From the NCBI RefSeq assembly GCF_013009345.1, contig NZ_JABELE010000001.1, positions 248,001-312,000 on the forward strand: a DNA stretch of 64,000 nt. Reading direction: 5' to 3'. A program made the translations under genes and the position numbers. This document shows, one piece after another, positions 17,798 to 25,253 of this stretch. The notes beneath the pieces are model-generated. The model was not told where the DNA came from and ran no database searches. It was given only the letters and a program-made list of their open reading frames with translations. Numbering within the stretch: position 1 is the first letter of the stretch; the number at the start of each line of letters is the position of its first letter. Origin of the DNA: Acinetobacter geminorum. GTDB lineage: Bacteria; Pseudomonadota; Gammaproteobacteria; Pseudomonadales; Moraxellaceae.

Positions 17798-18307
17798 TTA
17801 AGGTTGAGCTTTTGGTAAGCGGTTTGCTGAAATCTGACGAGTAATTTGTTGTGCAATGTCATCAATTACAATACGTTGTAAATAAGATTCTTGCTGATTT
17901 TCGGTGTTAACCGTTGCAAGATCATATTGATAACTACGAGATGCAGTTAATGAACGTGGTTCAGTAATTTTGTTACCTTGACGGTCTTCAATCTGGAAGG
18001 TTACGGTTAAGCGTAATAATACTTCCGTTAGTTTTCCGTTTAAAAGCTGACGACGTGGTGTGTACTCTAAAACACGGAGTACATAGGCATCATTATCATT
18101 ACTGAATTGAACACCATTTGCAGCCAAATAAACTTTTAACTGGGTTTCTAAATCATCAGTTTTAGCTGGTAACTCAAGGCTTAACTTTTTATAAACAAGC
18201 GGAGTTGCAGTCGGGTTGGTTCCTTTTAAATGAAATCCACACCCGACTAAGCCTGCACTAAGGCCTAAGGTTAAAACAACAGCGGCTAAACGTTTGGCAA
18301 AGTGCAT
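17798..18307 (-). CDS. lptE: LPS-assembly lipoprotein LptE
   Basis: Plug lipoprotein of the LptD-LptE translocon, which inserts lipopolysaccharide or lipooligosaccharide into the outer leaflet. The signal peptide 'MHFAKRLAAVVLTLGLSAG' ends at the lipobox 'LVGCGFHLKG'. The mature part has the short alpha/beta LptE fold with 'YTPRRQLLNGKLTEVLLRLT'. Start chosen at ATG 18307, preceded by GAGAGG; an in-frame codon 15 bases upstream would add five residues. It sits between leuS and holA, as in many gammaproteobacteria. Confidence 0.92.
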   Translation of the reverse strand: MHFAKRLAAVVLTLGLSAGLVGCGFHLKGTNPTATPLVYKKLSLELPAKTDDLETQLKVYLAANGVQFSNDNDAYVLRVLEYTPRRQLLNGKLTEVLLRLTVTFQIEDRQGNKITEPRSLTASRSYQYDLATVNTENQQESYLQRIVIDDIAQQITRQISANRLPKAQP

Positions 18308-18334
18308 GCTTGATCCTCTCATTAATAACTTTAA

Positions 18335-20959
18335 TTAAACCACGAGGTTAACTAATTTATTTGGAACCACAATTTCTTTCTTTGTTGGTCCTGTTAAGAA
18401 TTGTTGAACTTCTGGAAGGGCCTTAGCTTGAGCTAATAGATCTTCTTTAGAAATATCAACAGAAACTTCAAGTTTACCGCGAAGTTTACCGTTAACCTGT
18501 ACAACAATCGTTTGCGTATTACGAGTTAATGCAGAAGCATCGACTTCAGGGAATGTTGCTGCTGTTACATCCGTACCAAACTGAGCCAATAATGTTTGAC
18601 TTAAGTGCGGTGCAAATGGAGCAAGTAAAGTTAACAGCGTGGTGATCGCTTCACGTTCTACAGCAACATCGTTGTCATCTTTTGCTTCAAACTTATTGCT
18701 TGCATTTAACAATTCCATCAAAGCAGCAATCGCAGTATTGAATGCATGACGACGTTCGATATCATCACTTACTTTTTGAATAGTTTCGTGAGTTTTACGA
18801 CGTAAATCTTGAGCATCTTTAGACAAGTTAGCAGCATCAATTGTAGAAGCTTGGTTGCCTTTTTCAAGGAAGCTTGCCACAAGGCGCCACACACGTTTTA
18901 AGAAACGGTTTGCACCTTCGATACCTGCATCAGACCATTCTAAAGATTGATCTGGTGGAGCAGCGAACATCATAAATACACGTGCTGTGTCTGCGCCGTA
19001 TTGATCAATAATCGCTTGTGGGTCGATACCATTGTTTTTCGACTTAGACATTTTTTCTTGTCCGCCGATCACAACTTCTTGACCATCACCTGAATATTTT
19101 GCAGAAACAATACGACCTTTTTCATCGCGTTCTAATTCGATATCAGCAGGGTTAAACCAAGTTTTCTTACCATTTTCTGCTTCACGATAGAATGTATCTG
19201 CAAGCACCATGCCTTGAGTTAACAAGTTGGTAAATGGCTCATTACCTTGTACAACACCTTCATCACGCATCAATTTATGGAAGAAACGTGCATAAAGTAA
19301 GTGGAGAATCGCGTGTTCAACACCACCAATATATTGGTTTACAGGAAGCCAGTTTTGAGCTGCTTCAGGTTTAACCATACCGCCAGTAAAGTCTGGAGAT
19401 GCATAGCGTGCGTAGTACCAAGATGACTCTACGAAAGTATCCAAGGTATCTGTTTCACGACGTGCATCGCCGCCACAGCAAGGACATTTAGTTTCATAGA
19501 ATTCAGGCATTTTATTAAGCGGATTACCTGAACCATCTGGAACAACGTCAGTTGGTAATACAACCGGAAGCTGGTCTTCTGGAACTGTGACTTGACCACA
19601 AGTATCACAGTTAATCATTGGAATTGGACAACCCCAGTAACGTTGACGAGAAACACCCCAGTCACGTAAACGGAATTGAACTTTAGAATTTGCTAAACCT
19701 TGTGGTTCTAATTTTGCAAGGAATGCATCGAATGCAGCTTGGAATTCTAGACCGTCAAACTCGCCAGAGTTAACAAGTTTACCTTCTTTAGAACCGTACC
19801 ATTCTTGCCACTCGGTAGCAGAATAATCTGCATCGTCAGCACCTTTAGCATCAATCACTTGCTTAATTGGCAAATTGAACTTGTTAGCAAATTCAAAATC
19901 ACGTTCGTCATGCGCCGGTACAGCCATAACTGCGCCAGAACCATAAGACATTAATACGTAGTTTGCGATCCAGACAGGAAGCTCTTCACCAGTTACAGGG
20001 TGCTTTACAAACAAGCCAGTTGCCATGCCTTTTTTCTCGGCTGTTGCCAAGTCTGCTTCTGCAACTGAACCCATGCGGCACTCTTCAATAAATTCAGCCA
20101 ATTCAGGGTTGTTTTCAGCAGCTTTAAGCGCAAGAGGGTGTTCTGCTGCAACGGCAACATATGTCACGCCCATTAGCGTGTCAGCACGTGTTGTATAAAC
20201 AGTTAAGCCATCAGCATAAATTTCGGTATTGGCAGATGGGAAAGTAATTTCCATGCCTGTAGAGCGACCAATCCAATTACGTTGCATGGTCAACACTTGT
20301 TGAGGCCAGCCGTCTTGTAGGGTGTCTAGGTCGTCTAATAATTCTTGTGCATAGTCCGTAATACGGAAGTAGTACATTGGAATATCGCGTTTTTCAACCA
20401 ATGCACCTGAGCGCCAGCCACGACCATTTTCAACTTGCTCGTTTGCTAAAACAGTTTGGTCAACAGGATCCCAGTTTACTGTTGAAAGTTTACGGTAGAT
20501 TAGGCCTTTTTTATAAAGCTGAACAAATAACCATTGCTCCCAGTGATAATATTCTGGTGTACAAGTTGCAAATTCGCGATCCCAGTCTACAGATAGACCT
20601 AATTTTTTTAATTGATCACGCATGTAAGCAATGTTTTCAAATGTCCATTTTGCTGGAGCAACTTTATGGGCAATTGCTGCGTTTTCCGCAGGTAAACCGA
20701 ATGCATCCCAACCCATAGGTTGTAGTACGGTTTCACCTTTTAAACGGTAGAAACGGCTAATCACATCGCCAATTGTATAGTTACGCACATGCCCCATATG
20801 CAGCTTGCCACTTGGGTAAGGAAACATTGACAGGATGTAGCGATGTTTACCTTCGACAGTGTCGGCAACTTTAAAGACTTTACGATTTTCCCAATCTTGT
20901 TGAACTGATGGTTCAATCGTGTTTGCTTGATATTCGGGGTCAATGTGAGAAATAGTCAT
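18335..20959 (-). CDS. leuS: Leucine--tRNA ligase
   Basis: Class I synthetase, 874 residues. The HIGH motif appears as 'PYPSGKLHMGHVRNYTIGD' (about residues 48-66) and KMSKS as 'EKMSKSKNNGIDP' (about 636). Between them lies the CP1 editing domain with 'TTRADTLMGVTYVAVAAEHPL' (in parts) and the zinc-finger-like 'CDTCGQVTV ... CPCCGG'. The C-terminal anticodon-binding region ends 'GKLRGKLEVSVDISKEDLL'. First gene of the leuS-lptE-holA minus-strand operon; its promoter must lie in the 534-bp gap shared with ilvI. Confidence 0.98.
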   Translation of the reverse strand: MTISHIDPEYQANTIEPSVQQDWENRKVFKVADTVEGKHRYILSMFPYPSGKLHMGHVRNYTIGDVISRFYRLKGETVLQPMGWDAFGLPAENAAIAHKVAPAKWTFENIAYMRDQLKKLGLSVDWDREFATCTPEYYHWEQWLFVQLYKKGLIYRKLSTVNWDPVDQTVLANEQVENGRGWRSGALVEKRDIPMYYFRITDYAQELLDDLDTLQDGWPQQVLTMQRNWIGRSTGMEITFPSANTEIYADGLTVYTTRADTLMGVTYVAVAAEHPLALKAAENNPELAEFIEECRMGSVAEADLATAEKKGMATGLFVKHPVTGEELPVWIANYVLMSYGSGAVMAVPAHDERDFEFANKFNLPIKQVIDAKGADDADYSATEWQEWYGSKEGKLVNSGEFDGLEFQAAFDAFLAKLEPQGLANSKVQFRLRDWGVSRQRYWGCPIPMINCDTCGQVTVPEDQLPVVLPTDVVPDGSGNPLNKMPEFYETKCPCCGGDARRETDTLDTFVESSWYYARYASPDFTGGMVKPEAAQNWLPVNQYIGGVEHAILHLLYARFFHKLMRDEGVVQGNEPFTNLLTQGMVLADTFYREAENGKKTWFNPADIELERDEKGRIVSAKYSGDGQEVVIGGQEKMSKSKNNGIDPQAIIDQYGADTARVFMMFAAPPDQSLEWSDAGIEGANRFLKRVWRLVASFLEKGNQASTIDAANLSKDAQDLRRKTHETIQKVSDDIERRHAFNTAIAALMELLNASNKFEAKDDNDVAVEREAITTLLTLLAPFAPHLSQTLLAQFGTDVTAATFPEVDASALTRNTQTIVVQVNGKLRGKLEVSVDISKEDLLAQAKALPEVQQFLTGPTKKEIVVPNKLVNLVV

Positions 20960-21493
20960 AGACGTAAGCTATACAACAAAAATTGATATTAAAGATTGTT
21001 GCACAGCATAGCGCAAAATCGACAAAAATGCAGTTTTGGGATAGATTTATTTTCCGTTAAAAATTAAACAAGAATAAACCTGAAAAAAGCGGGGTAGCCA
21101 TAAAAAAAGAAAAGTGGAAAAATCAAATAAGATGAAAAAATAGTCAGTTAAAAAATAATCATAGAAAAGTGTTTCTTTAATCTTGACTTTAGTGAATTAA
21201 ACAACAAAAATGCTTCCTTTAGTTTTATATGCGATTATTTGATCACCCTTCGAATAACCGTCATGTTTTGTAATAGACATTCTCTCTAGCCGAGAGATTG
21301 ATTTTACTTAAAGTATGTATATCCAGACATGCTTTATTAATGTTAAAAAAGCTTATACGGCTGAAAAACAGAAATTTTTCTATTGCAACGAAAACTAGAC
21401 AATATGTGTGCTATAACAGTGCAGACAATTCAATGAATGAAACACTATTTGTGCCTTCCATAAATAGTGATAAAGATTTTAGGGTGAATCACG
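20960..21493. other. 534-bp intergenic region between divergent leuS and ilvI
   Basis: AT-rich with no convincing gene. It must hold the leuS promoter (minus strand) and the ilvI promoter (plus strand). A small hairpin TCTCTC-tagcc-GAGAGA lies near 21283-21299. No leader peptide rich in Leu/Ile/Val followed by an attenuator-type terminator was found on the plus strand, so classical ribosome-mediated attenuation is not supported. Confidence 0.6.
21409..21417 (+). promoter_or_regulatory. Possible extended -10 element for ilvIHC
   Basis: TG-c-TATAAC (TG at 21409-21410, hexamer 21412-21417), about 77 bases before the ilvI start. No good -35 hexamer stands 17 bases upstream, so this is only a candidate. 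Confidence 0.35.
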
Positions 21494-23218
21494 TTGGAAC
21501 TTTTATCTGGTGGTGAAATGCTCGTTCGTGCTCTTGCGGACGAAGGCGTTGAACATGTTTTTGGTTATCCAGGCGGCGCTGTATTACATATTTATGATGC
21601 GCTATTTCAACAAGACAAAATTAATCATTACCTCGTACGTCATGAACAAGCTGCTGGTCATATGGCAGATGCTTACTCGCGTGCTACAGGTAAGACTGGC
21701 GTAGTACTGGTCACTTCTGGACCTGGCGCAACCAATACAGTAACTCCAATTGCAACAGCTTATATGGACTCAATCCCGATGGTGATTTTGTCTGGCCAGG
21801 TTGCATCACATCTTATTGGTGAAGACGCTTTCCAGGAAACTGATATGGTGGGTATTTCACGTCCTATCGTGAAACACAGCTTCCAAGTTCGTCATGCAAG
21901 CGAAATCCCTGCAATTATCAAAAAAGCATTTTATATCGCAGCAAGTGGTCGCCCTGGTCCAGTTGTCGTCGATATTCCTAAAGATGCGACAAATCCTGCA
22001 GAAAAATTTGCGTACGAATATCCTGAAAAAGTGAAGATGCGTTCTTACCAACCACCTTCACGTGGTCATTCTGGCCAAATTCGTAAAGCGATTGATGAGC
22101 TTTTAAGTGCAAAACGCCCTGTAATTTATACGGGTGGTGGCGTTGTTCAAGGTAATGCATCAGCATTATTGACTGAACTCGCGCATTTACTCGGTTATCC
22201 GGTGACTAACACACTTATGGGCCTTGGTGGCTTCCCTGGCGATGATCCACAGTTTGTGGGCATGTTGGGTATGCACGGTACTTATGAAGCAAATATGGCG
22301 ATGCATAATGCTGACGTCATTCTTGCAATTGGTGCGCGTTTTGATGACCGGGTAACCAATAACCCAGCAAAATTCTGTGTGAATGCTAAAGTTATTCATA
22401 TTGATATTGATCCGGCGAGCATTTCAAAAACAATTATGGCGCACATTCCAATTGTAGGGGCAGTTGAGCCTGTACTACAGGAAATGTTGACGCAATTGAA
22501 ACAATTAAATGTGTCTAAGCCAAACCCTGAAGCAATTGCTGCGTGGTGGGATCAAATTAATGAATGGCGTAAAGTTCATGGCTTAAAGTTTGAAACCCCG
22601 ACTGATGGCACAATGAAGCCGCAGCAAGTTGTTGAAGCTTTATATAAAGTCACTAATGGTGATGCCATTATTACTTCGGATGTTGGCCAACACCAAATGT
22701 TTGGTGCGTTGTATTACAAATACAAACGTCCACGTCAATGGATTAACTCAGGCGGTTTAGGCACCATGGGCGTAGGTTTACCTTATGCAATGGCTGCTAA
22801 GCTTGCTTTCCCTGATCAACAAGTTGTTTGTATTACTGGCGAAGCTTCAATTCAAATGTGTATTCAAGAGCTTTCAACATGTAAGCAATACGGCATGAAT
22901 GTGAAGATCTTGTGCTTGAATAACCGTGCTTTAGGTATGGTGAAGCAGTGGCAAGATATGAACTATGAAGGTCGTCACTCAAGCTCATACGTTGAATCAT
23001 TGCCTGATTTTGGCAAGTTGATGGAGGCTTATGGTCACGTTGGTATTCAGATTGATCATGCTGATGAGCTAGAGTCGAAGCTTGCTGAAGCAATGGCGAT
23101 TAATGATAAATGTGTATTCATTAATGTCATGGTTGATCGCACGGAACATGTTTATCCAATGCTGATCGCAGGTCAGTCTATGAAGGATATGTGGTTAGGT
23201 AAAGGGGAGCGTACATAA
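21494..23218 (+). CDS. ilvI: Acetolactate synthase large subunit
   Basis: ThDP enzyme making acetolactate or acetohydroxybutyrate, the first common step to valine, leucine and isoleucine. The 574 residues show the ThDP glutamate in 'RHEQAAGHMADAYSRATG', the FAD-binding middle domain, and the cofactor motif region 'TGEASIQMCIQELSTCKQYG' followed by 'LNNRALGMVKQWQ'. The Mg/ThDP motif reads GEAS instead of the common GDGS. The start is TTG at 21494 with AGGGTG upstream; an ATG comes only eight codons later. Its stop overlaps the ilvH start (TAATG). The regulatory partner is the next gene. Confidence 0.96.
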   Translation: MELLSGGEMLVRALADEGVEHVFGYPGGAVLHIYDALFQQDKINHYLVRHEQAAGHMADAYSRATGKTGVVLVTSGPGATNTVTPIATAYMDSIPMVILSGQVASHLIGEDAFQETDMVGISRPIVKHSFQVRHASEIPAIIKKAFYIAASGRPGPVVVDIPKDATNPAEKFAYEYPEKVKMRSYQPPSRGHSGQIRKAIDELLSAKRPVIYTGGGVVQGNASALLTELAHLLGYPVTNTLMGLGGFPGDDPQFVGMLGMHGTYEANMAMHNADVILAIGARFDDRVTNNPAKFCVNAKVIHIDIDPASISKTIMAHIPIVGAVEPVLQEMLTQLKQLNVSKPNPEAIAAWWDQINEWRKVHGLKFETPTDGTMKPQQVVEALYKVTNGDAIITSDVGQHQMFGALYYKYKRPRQWINSGGLGTMGVGLPYAMAAKLAFPDQQVVCITGEASIQMCIQELSTCKQYGMNVKILCLNNRALGMVKQWQDMNYEGRHSSSYVESLPDFGKLMEAYGHVGIQIDHADELESKLAEAMAINDKCVFINVMVDRTEHVYPMLIAGQSMKDMWLGKGERT

Positions 23219-23709
23219 TGAGACATATTATTTCTGTACTCGTTGAAAACGAAGCTGGTGCGCTTTCTCGCCTTGTTGGTTTATTTAGCCAACGTGGATA
23301 TAACATTGAAACACTGAATGTTGCGCCAACCGAAGATCCAACTTTGTCACGCTTAACATTAACAACTTATGGTGATGACCATAAGATTGAACAGATTACT
23401 AAGCAGCTCAATAAACTTGTTGAAGTTGTAAAAGTAGTTGACTTATCAGAAGGTGCACACATCGAACGTGAACTTATGCTAATCAAAGTAAAAGCATTAG
23501 GAGCTTCACGTGCCGAAATTAAGCGTACTGCGGATATTTTCCGTGCGCAGATTGTAGACGTGACACCAACTACCTATACCATTCAAATAGCAGGGACAAC
23601 TGAAAAATTAGATGGTTTTATCGATGCGCTTGCAGAAAACACTATTCTAGAAGTTGTTCGTTCAGGTGTATCTGGTATCGCCCGTGGCGAAAAAGTATTA
23701 GCCATTTAA
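23218..23709 (+). CDS. ilvH: Acetolactate synthase small (regulatory) subunit
   Basis: 163-residue regulatory subunit with an N-terminal ACT domain ('ISVLVENEAGALSRLVGLFSQRGYNIETLNV' in parts) that binds valine, and a C-terminal domain ending 'GVSGIARGEKVLAI'. It activates and feedback-regulates the catalytic subunit. Coupled by one-base overlap to ilvI and 32 bp before ilvC. Confidence 0.97.
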   Translation: MRHIISVLVENEAGALSRLVGLFSQRGYNIETLNVAPTEDPTLSRLTLTTYGDDHKIEQITKQLNKLVEVVKVVDLSEGAHIERELMLIKVKALGASRAEIKRTADIFRAQIVDVTPTTYTIQIAGTTEKLDGFIDALAENTILEVVRSGVSGIARGEKVLAI

Positions 23710-23741
23710 TTTTTTAAAAAGTATTTTAGCGGAGAACACAA

Positions 23742-24758
23742 ATGCAAATTTTTTACGATAAAGACTGTGACTTATCAATCATCCAAGGCAAGAAAGTAGC
23801 GATTATTGGTTACGGTTCTCAAGGTCATGCTCATGCACTTAACCTTAAAGACTCAGGCGTAGACGTAACTGTAGGTTTACGTGCAGATTCAGCTTCTTGG
23901 AAGAAAGCTGAAAATGCAGGTCTTAAAGTTGCAGAAGTTCCTGCTGCTGTTAAGCAAGCTGACCTCGTAATGATTTTGACTCCAGATGAATTCCAATCAC
24001 AACTTTACCGTGACGTGATTGAGCCAAACATCAAAGAAGGCGCGACTCTTGCATTTGCTCATGGTTTCTCTGTTCTTTACAACCAAGTTGTTCCACGTAA
24101 AGATTTAGACGTAATCATGGTTGCTCCAAAAGCACCTGGTCACACTGTACGTTCAGAGTTCCAACGTGGTTCAGGTGTTCCTGACCTAATCGCAATTCAC
24201 CAAGATGCTTCTGGTAATGCACGTAACGTTGCTCTTTCTTATGCTTCTGGCGTAGGCGGCGGCCGTACAGGTATTATTGAAACTTCATTCCGTGAAGAAA
24301 CTGAAACTGACTTATTCGGTGAGCAAGCAGTTCTTTGTGGTGGTGCGGTTGAATTAGTGAAAATGGGCTTCGAAACTTTAGTTGAAGCTGGTTATGCACC
24401 AGAAATGGCTTACTTTGAATGCTTACACGAACTTAAATTGATCGTTGACTTAATGTTCGAAGGCGGTATCGCTGACATGAACTACTCAGTTTCTAATAAC
24501 GCTGAGTACGGCGAATACGTAACTGGTCCTGAAGTTATTAACGAACAGTCTCGTGAAGCAATGCGTAATGCATTGAAACGTATTCAATCTGGTGAATATG
24601 CTAAGATGTTCATTCAAGAAGGTGCGTTGAACTACCCATCTATGACAGCTCGTCGTCGTCAAAATGCTGCACATGGTATTGAAGTAACTGGTAATAAGTT
24701 ACGTGCGATGATGCCTTGGATTCAAGCAAACAAGATCGTAGATAAAGAGAAAAACTAA
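23742..24758 (+). CDS. ilvC: Ketol-acid reductoisomerase (NADP+)
   Basis: Class I KARI, 338 residues, converting acetolactate or acetohydroxybutyrate to the dihydroxy acids. The Rossmann motif 'GYGSQGHAHALNLKDSGVDV' is followed by 'GLRADSASW', and the catalytic domain has the metal-binding 'ETDLFGEQAVLCGG' and 'YFECLHELKLIVDLMFEGG'. 'GGGRTGIIETSFREETETD' is intact. AGCGGAG upstream is a strong ribosome site. The last 41 bases are duplicated 169 bp downstream; the copy used by the gene carries four synonymous differences from the distal copy. Confidence 0.97.
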   Translation: MQIFYDKDCDLSIIQGKKVAIIGYGSQGHAHALNLKDSGVDVTVGLRADSASWKKAENAGLKVAEVPAAVKQADLVMILTPDEFQSQLYRDVIEPNIKEGATLAFAHGFSVLYNQVVPRKDLDVIMVAPKAPGHTVRSEFQRGSGVPDLIAIHQDASGNARNVALSYASGVGGGRTGIIETSFREETETDLFGEQAVLCGGAVELVKMGFETLVEAGYAPEMAYFECLHELKLIVDLMFEGGIADMNYSVSNNAEYGEYVTGPEVINEQSREAMRNALKRIQSGEYAKMFIQEGALNYPSMTARRRQNAAHGIEVTGNKLRAMMPWIQANKIVDKEKN

Positions 24759-24770
24759 GATTTCTCTTTA
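24743..24770 (+). other. Stem-loop spanning the ilvC stop codon
   Basis: TAAAGAGAAA pairs with TTTCTCTTTA around an 8-base loop that contains the TAA. The distal copy at 24910-24938 forms an 11-bp equivalent (GATAAAGAAAA / TTTTCTTTATC) with the sequence change present on both sides of the stem. Confidence 0.7.
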
Positions 24771-24886
24771 GCTTGAAACGTGCGTTAGCGAAGTAAAACT
24801 TCGCTCTTGTGCTCGGGTAGAGCAATGCTCTACTAGTCCTCGCTCCTTGCGTAGGAAGAAAGCGCTGCTTTCTTGATTCCTATTCA
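24759..24886 (+). other. 128-bp structured element with three perfect 8-bp hairpins
   Basis: Three short perfect inverted repeats follow one another: AGCGAAGT-aaa-ACTTCGCT (24787-24805), GTAGAGCA-a-TGCTCTAC (24817-24833) and AAGAAAGC-gct-GCTTTCTT (24856-24874). The segment is more GC-rich than the surrounding non-coding DNA and has no coding potential. It could be a structured 3'-UTR or small RNA released from the ilvIHC transcript, or a dispersed repeat. Repeated small-RNA families are known from A. baumannii, but membership cannot be shown from this window. Confidence 0.6.
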
Positions 24887-24927
24887 GGATTCAAGCAAAT
24901 AAAATCGTAGATAAAGAAAAGAACTAA
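24887..24927 (+). pseudogene. Orphan copy of the ilvC 3' end
   Basis: Encodes the same last residues as ilvC (IQANKIVDKEKN then stop) with no start codon or upstream gene. It is followed directly by the hairpins and terminator that would naturally end the operon, so this distal copy is probably the ancestral gene end. Confidence 0.8.
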
Positions 24928-24950
24928 TTTTCTTTATCAAACGCTTTAAA

Positions 24951-24978
24951 AGAACCCTGCTTTAAGCAGGGTTCTTTA
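24951..24978 (+). terminator. Intrinsic terminator of the ilvIHC operon
   Basis: AGAACCCTGCT pairs with AGCAGGGTTCT across a TTA loop and is followed by TTATTTAT. It lies 193 bases past the active ilvC stop but only 24 bases past the orphan ilvC end. Confidence 0.9.
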
Positions 24979-25253
24979 TTTATACTATTTTATTTGAATG
25001 TGAAAGTTGCGATTAGGCCCACTTGACTAGATTAAATAAATTCTATATTTTTCATATAATTGGCTGCTTAATTTTTATTTACTTTATTGATTTATAAAGT
25101 AAAAAATACTTGACCAAAAGATAGATAATGTTATTGTTTATAACTGACTGAATAAGTCAAATTTACTAAAATTTCTTTAACATGTTTAATTGTATTTTGG
25201 GCAATGAGTTGAACAAAATAAAAAAAAGTATTGAATAATCATGGAAGTCCAAT

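Larger units (their letters stand above)
24718..24927 (+). repeat. 41-bp imperfect direct repeat of the ilvC 3' end flanking a 128-bp insert
   Basis: Bases 24718-24758 (end of ilvC through TAA) recur at 24887-24927 with 37 of 41 identical. The four differences all fall on third codon positions and keep the same amino acids. This is the arrangement left when a segment enters at the end of a gene and brings its own copy of that end. Both arms and the sequence after them also keep a hairpin that spans the stop codon. Confidence 0.9.

Noticed and set aside
21298..21516. 72-codon frame just upstream of ilvI, possible leader peptide
   Set aside because: It has no run of branched-chain codons, no following attenuator, overlaps the ilvI start in another frame and lacks a clear ribosome site.
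24787..24874. Three hairpins after ilvC read as a CRISPR-like array
   Set aside because: The three units differ in sequence and have no spacers between identical repeats; they are stem-loops, not direct repeats.
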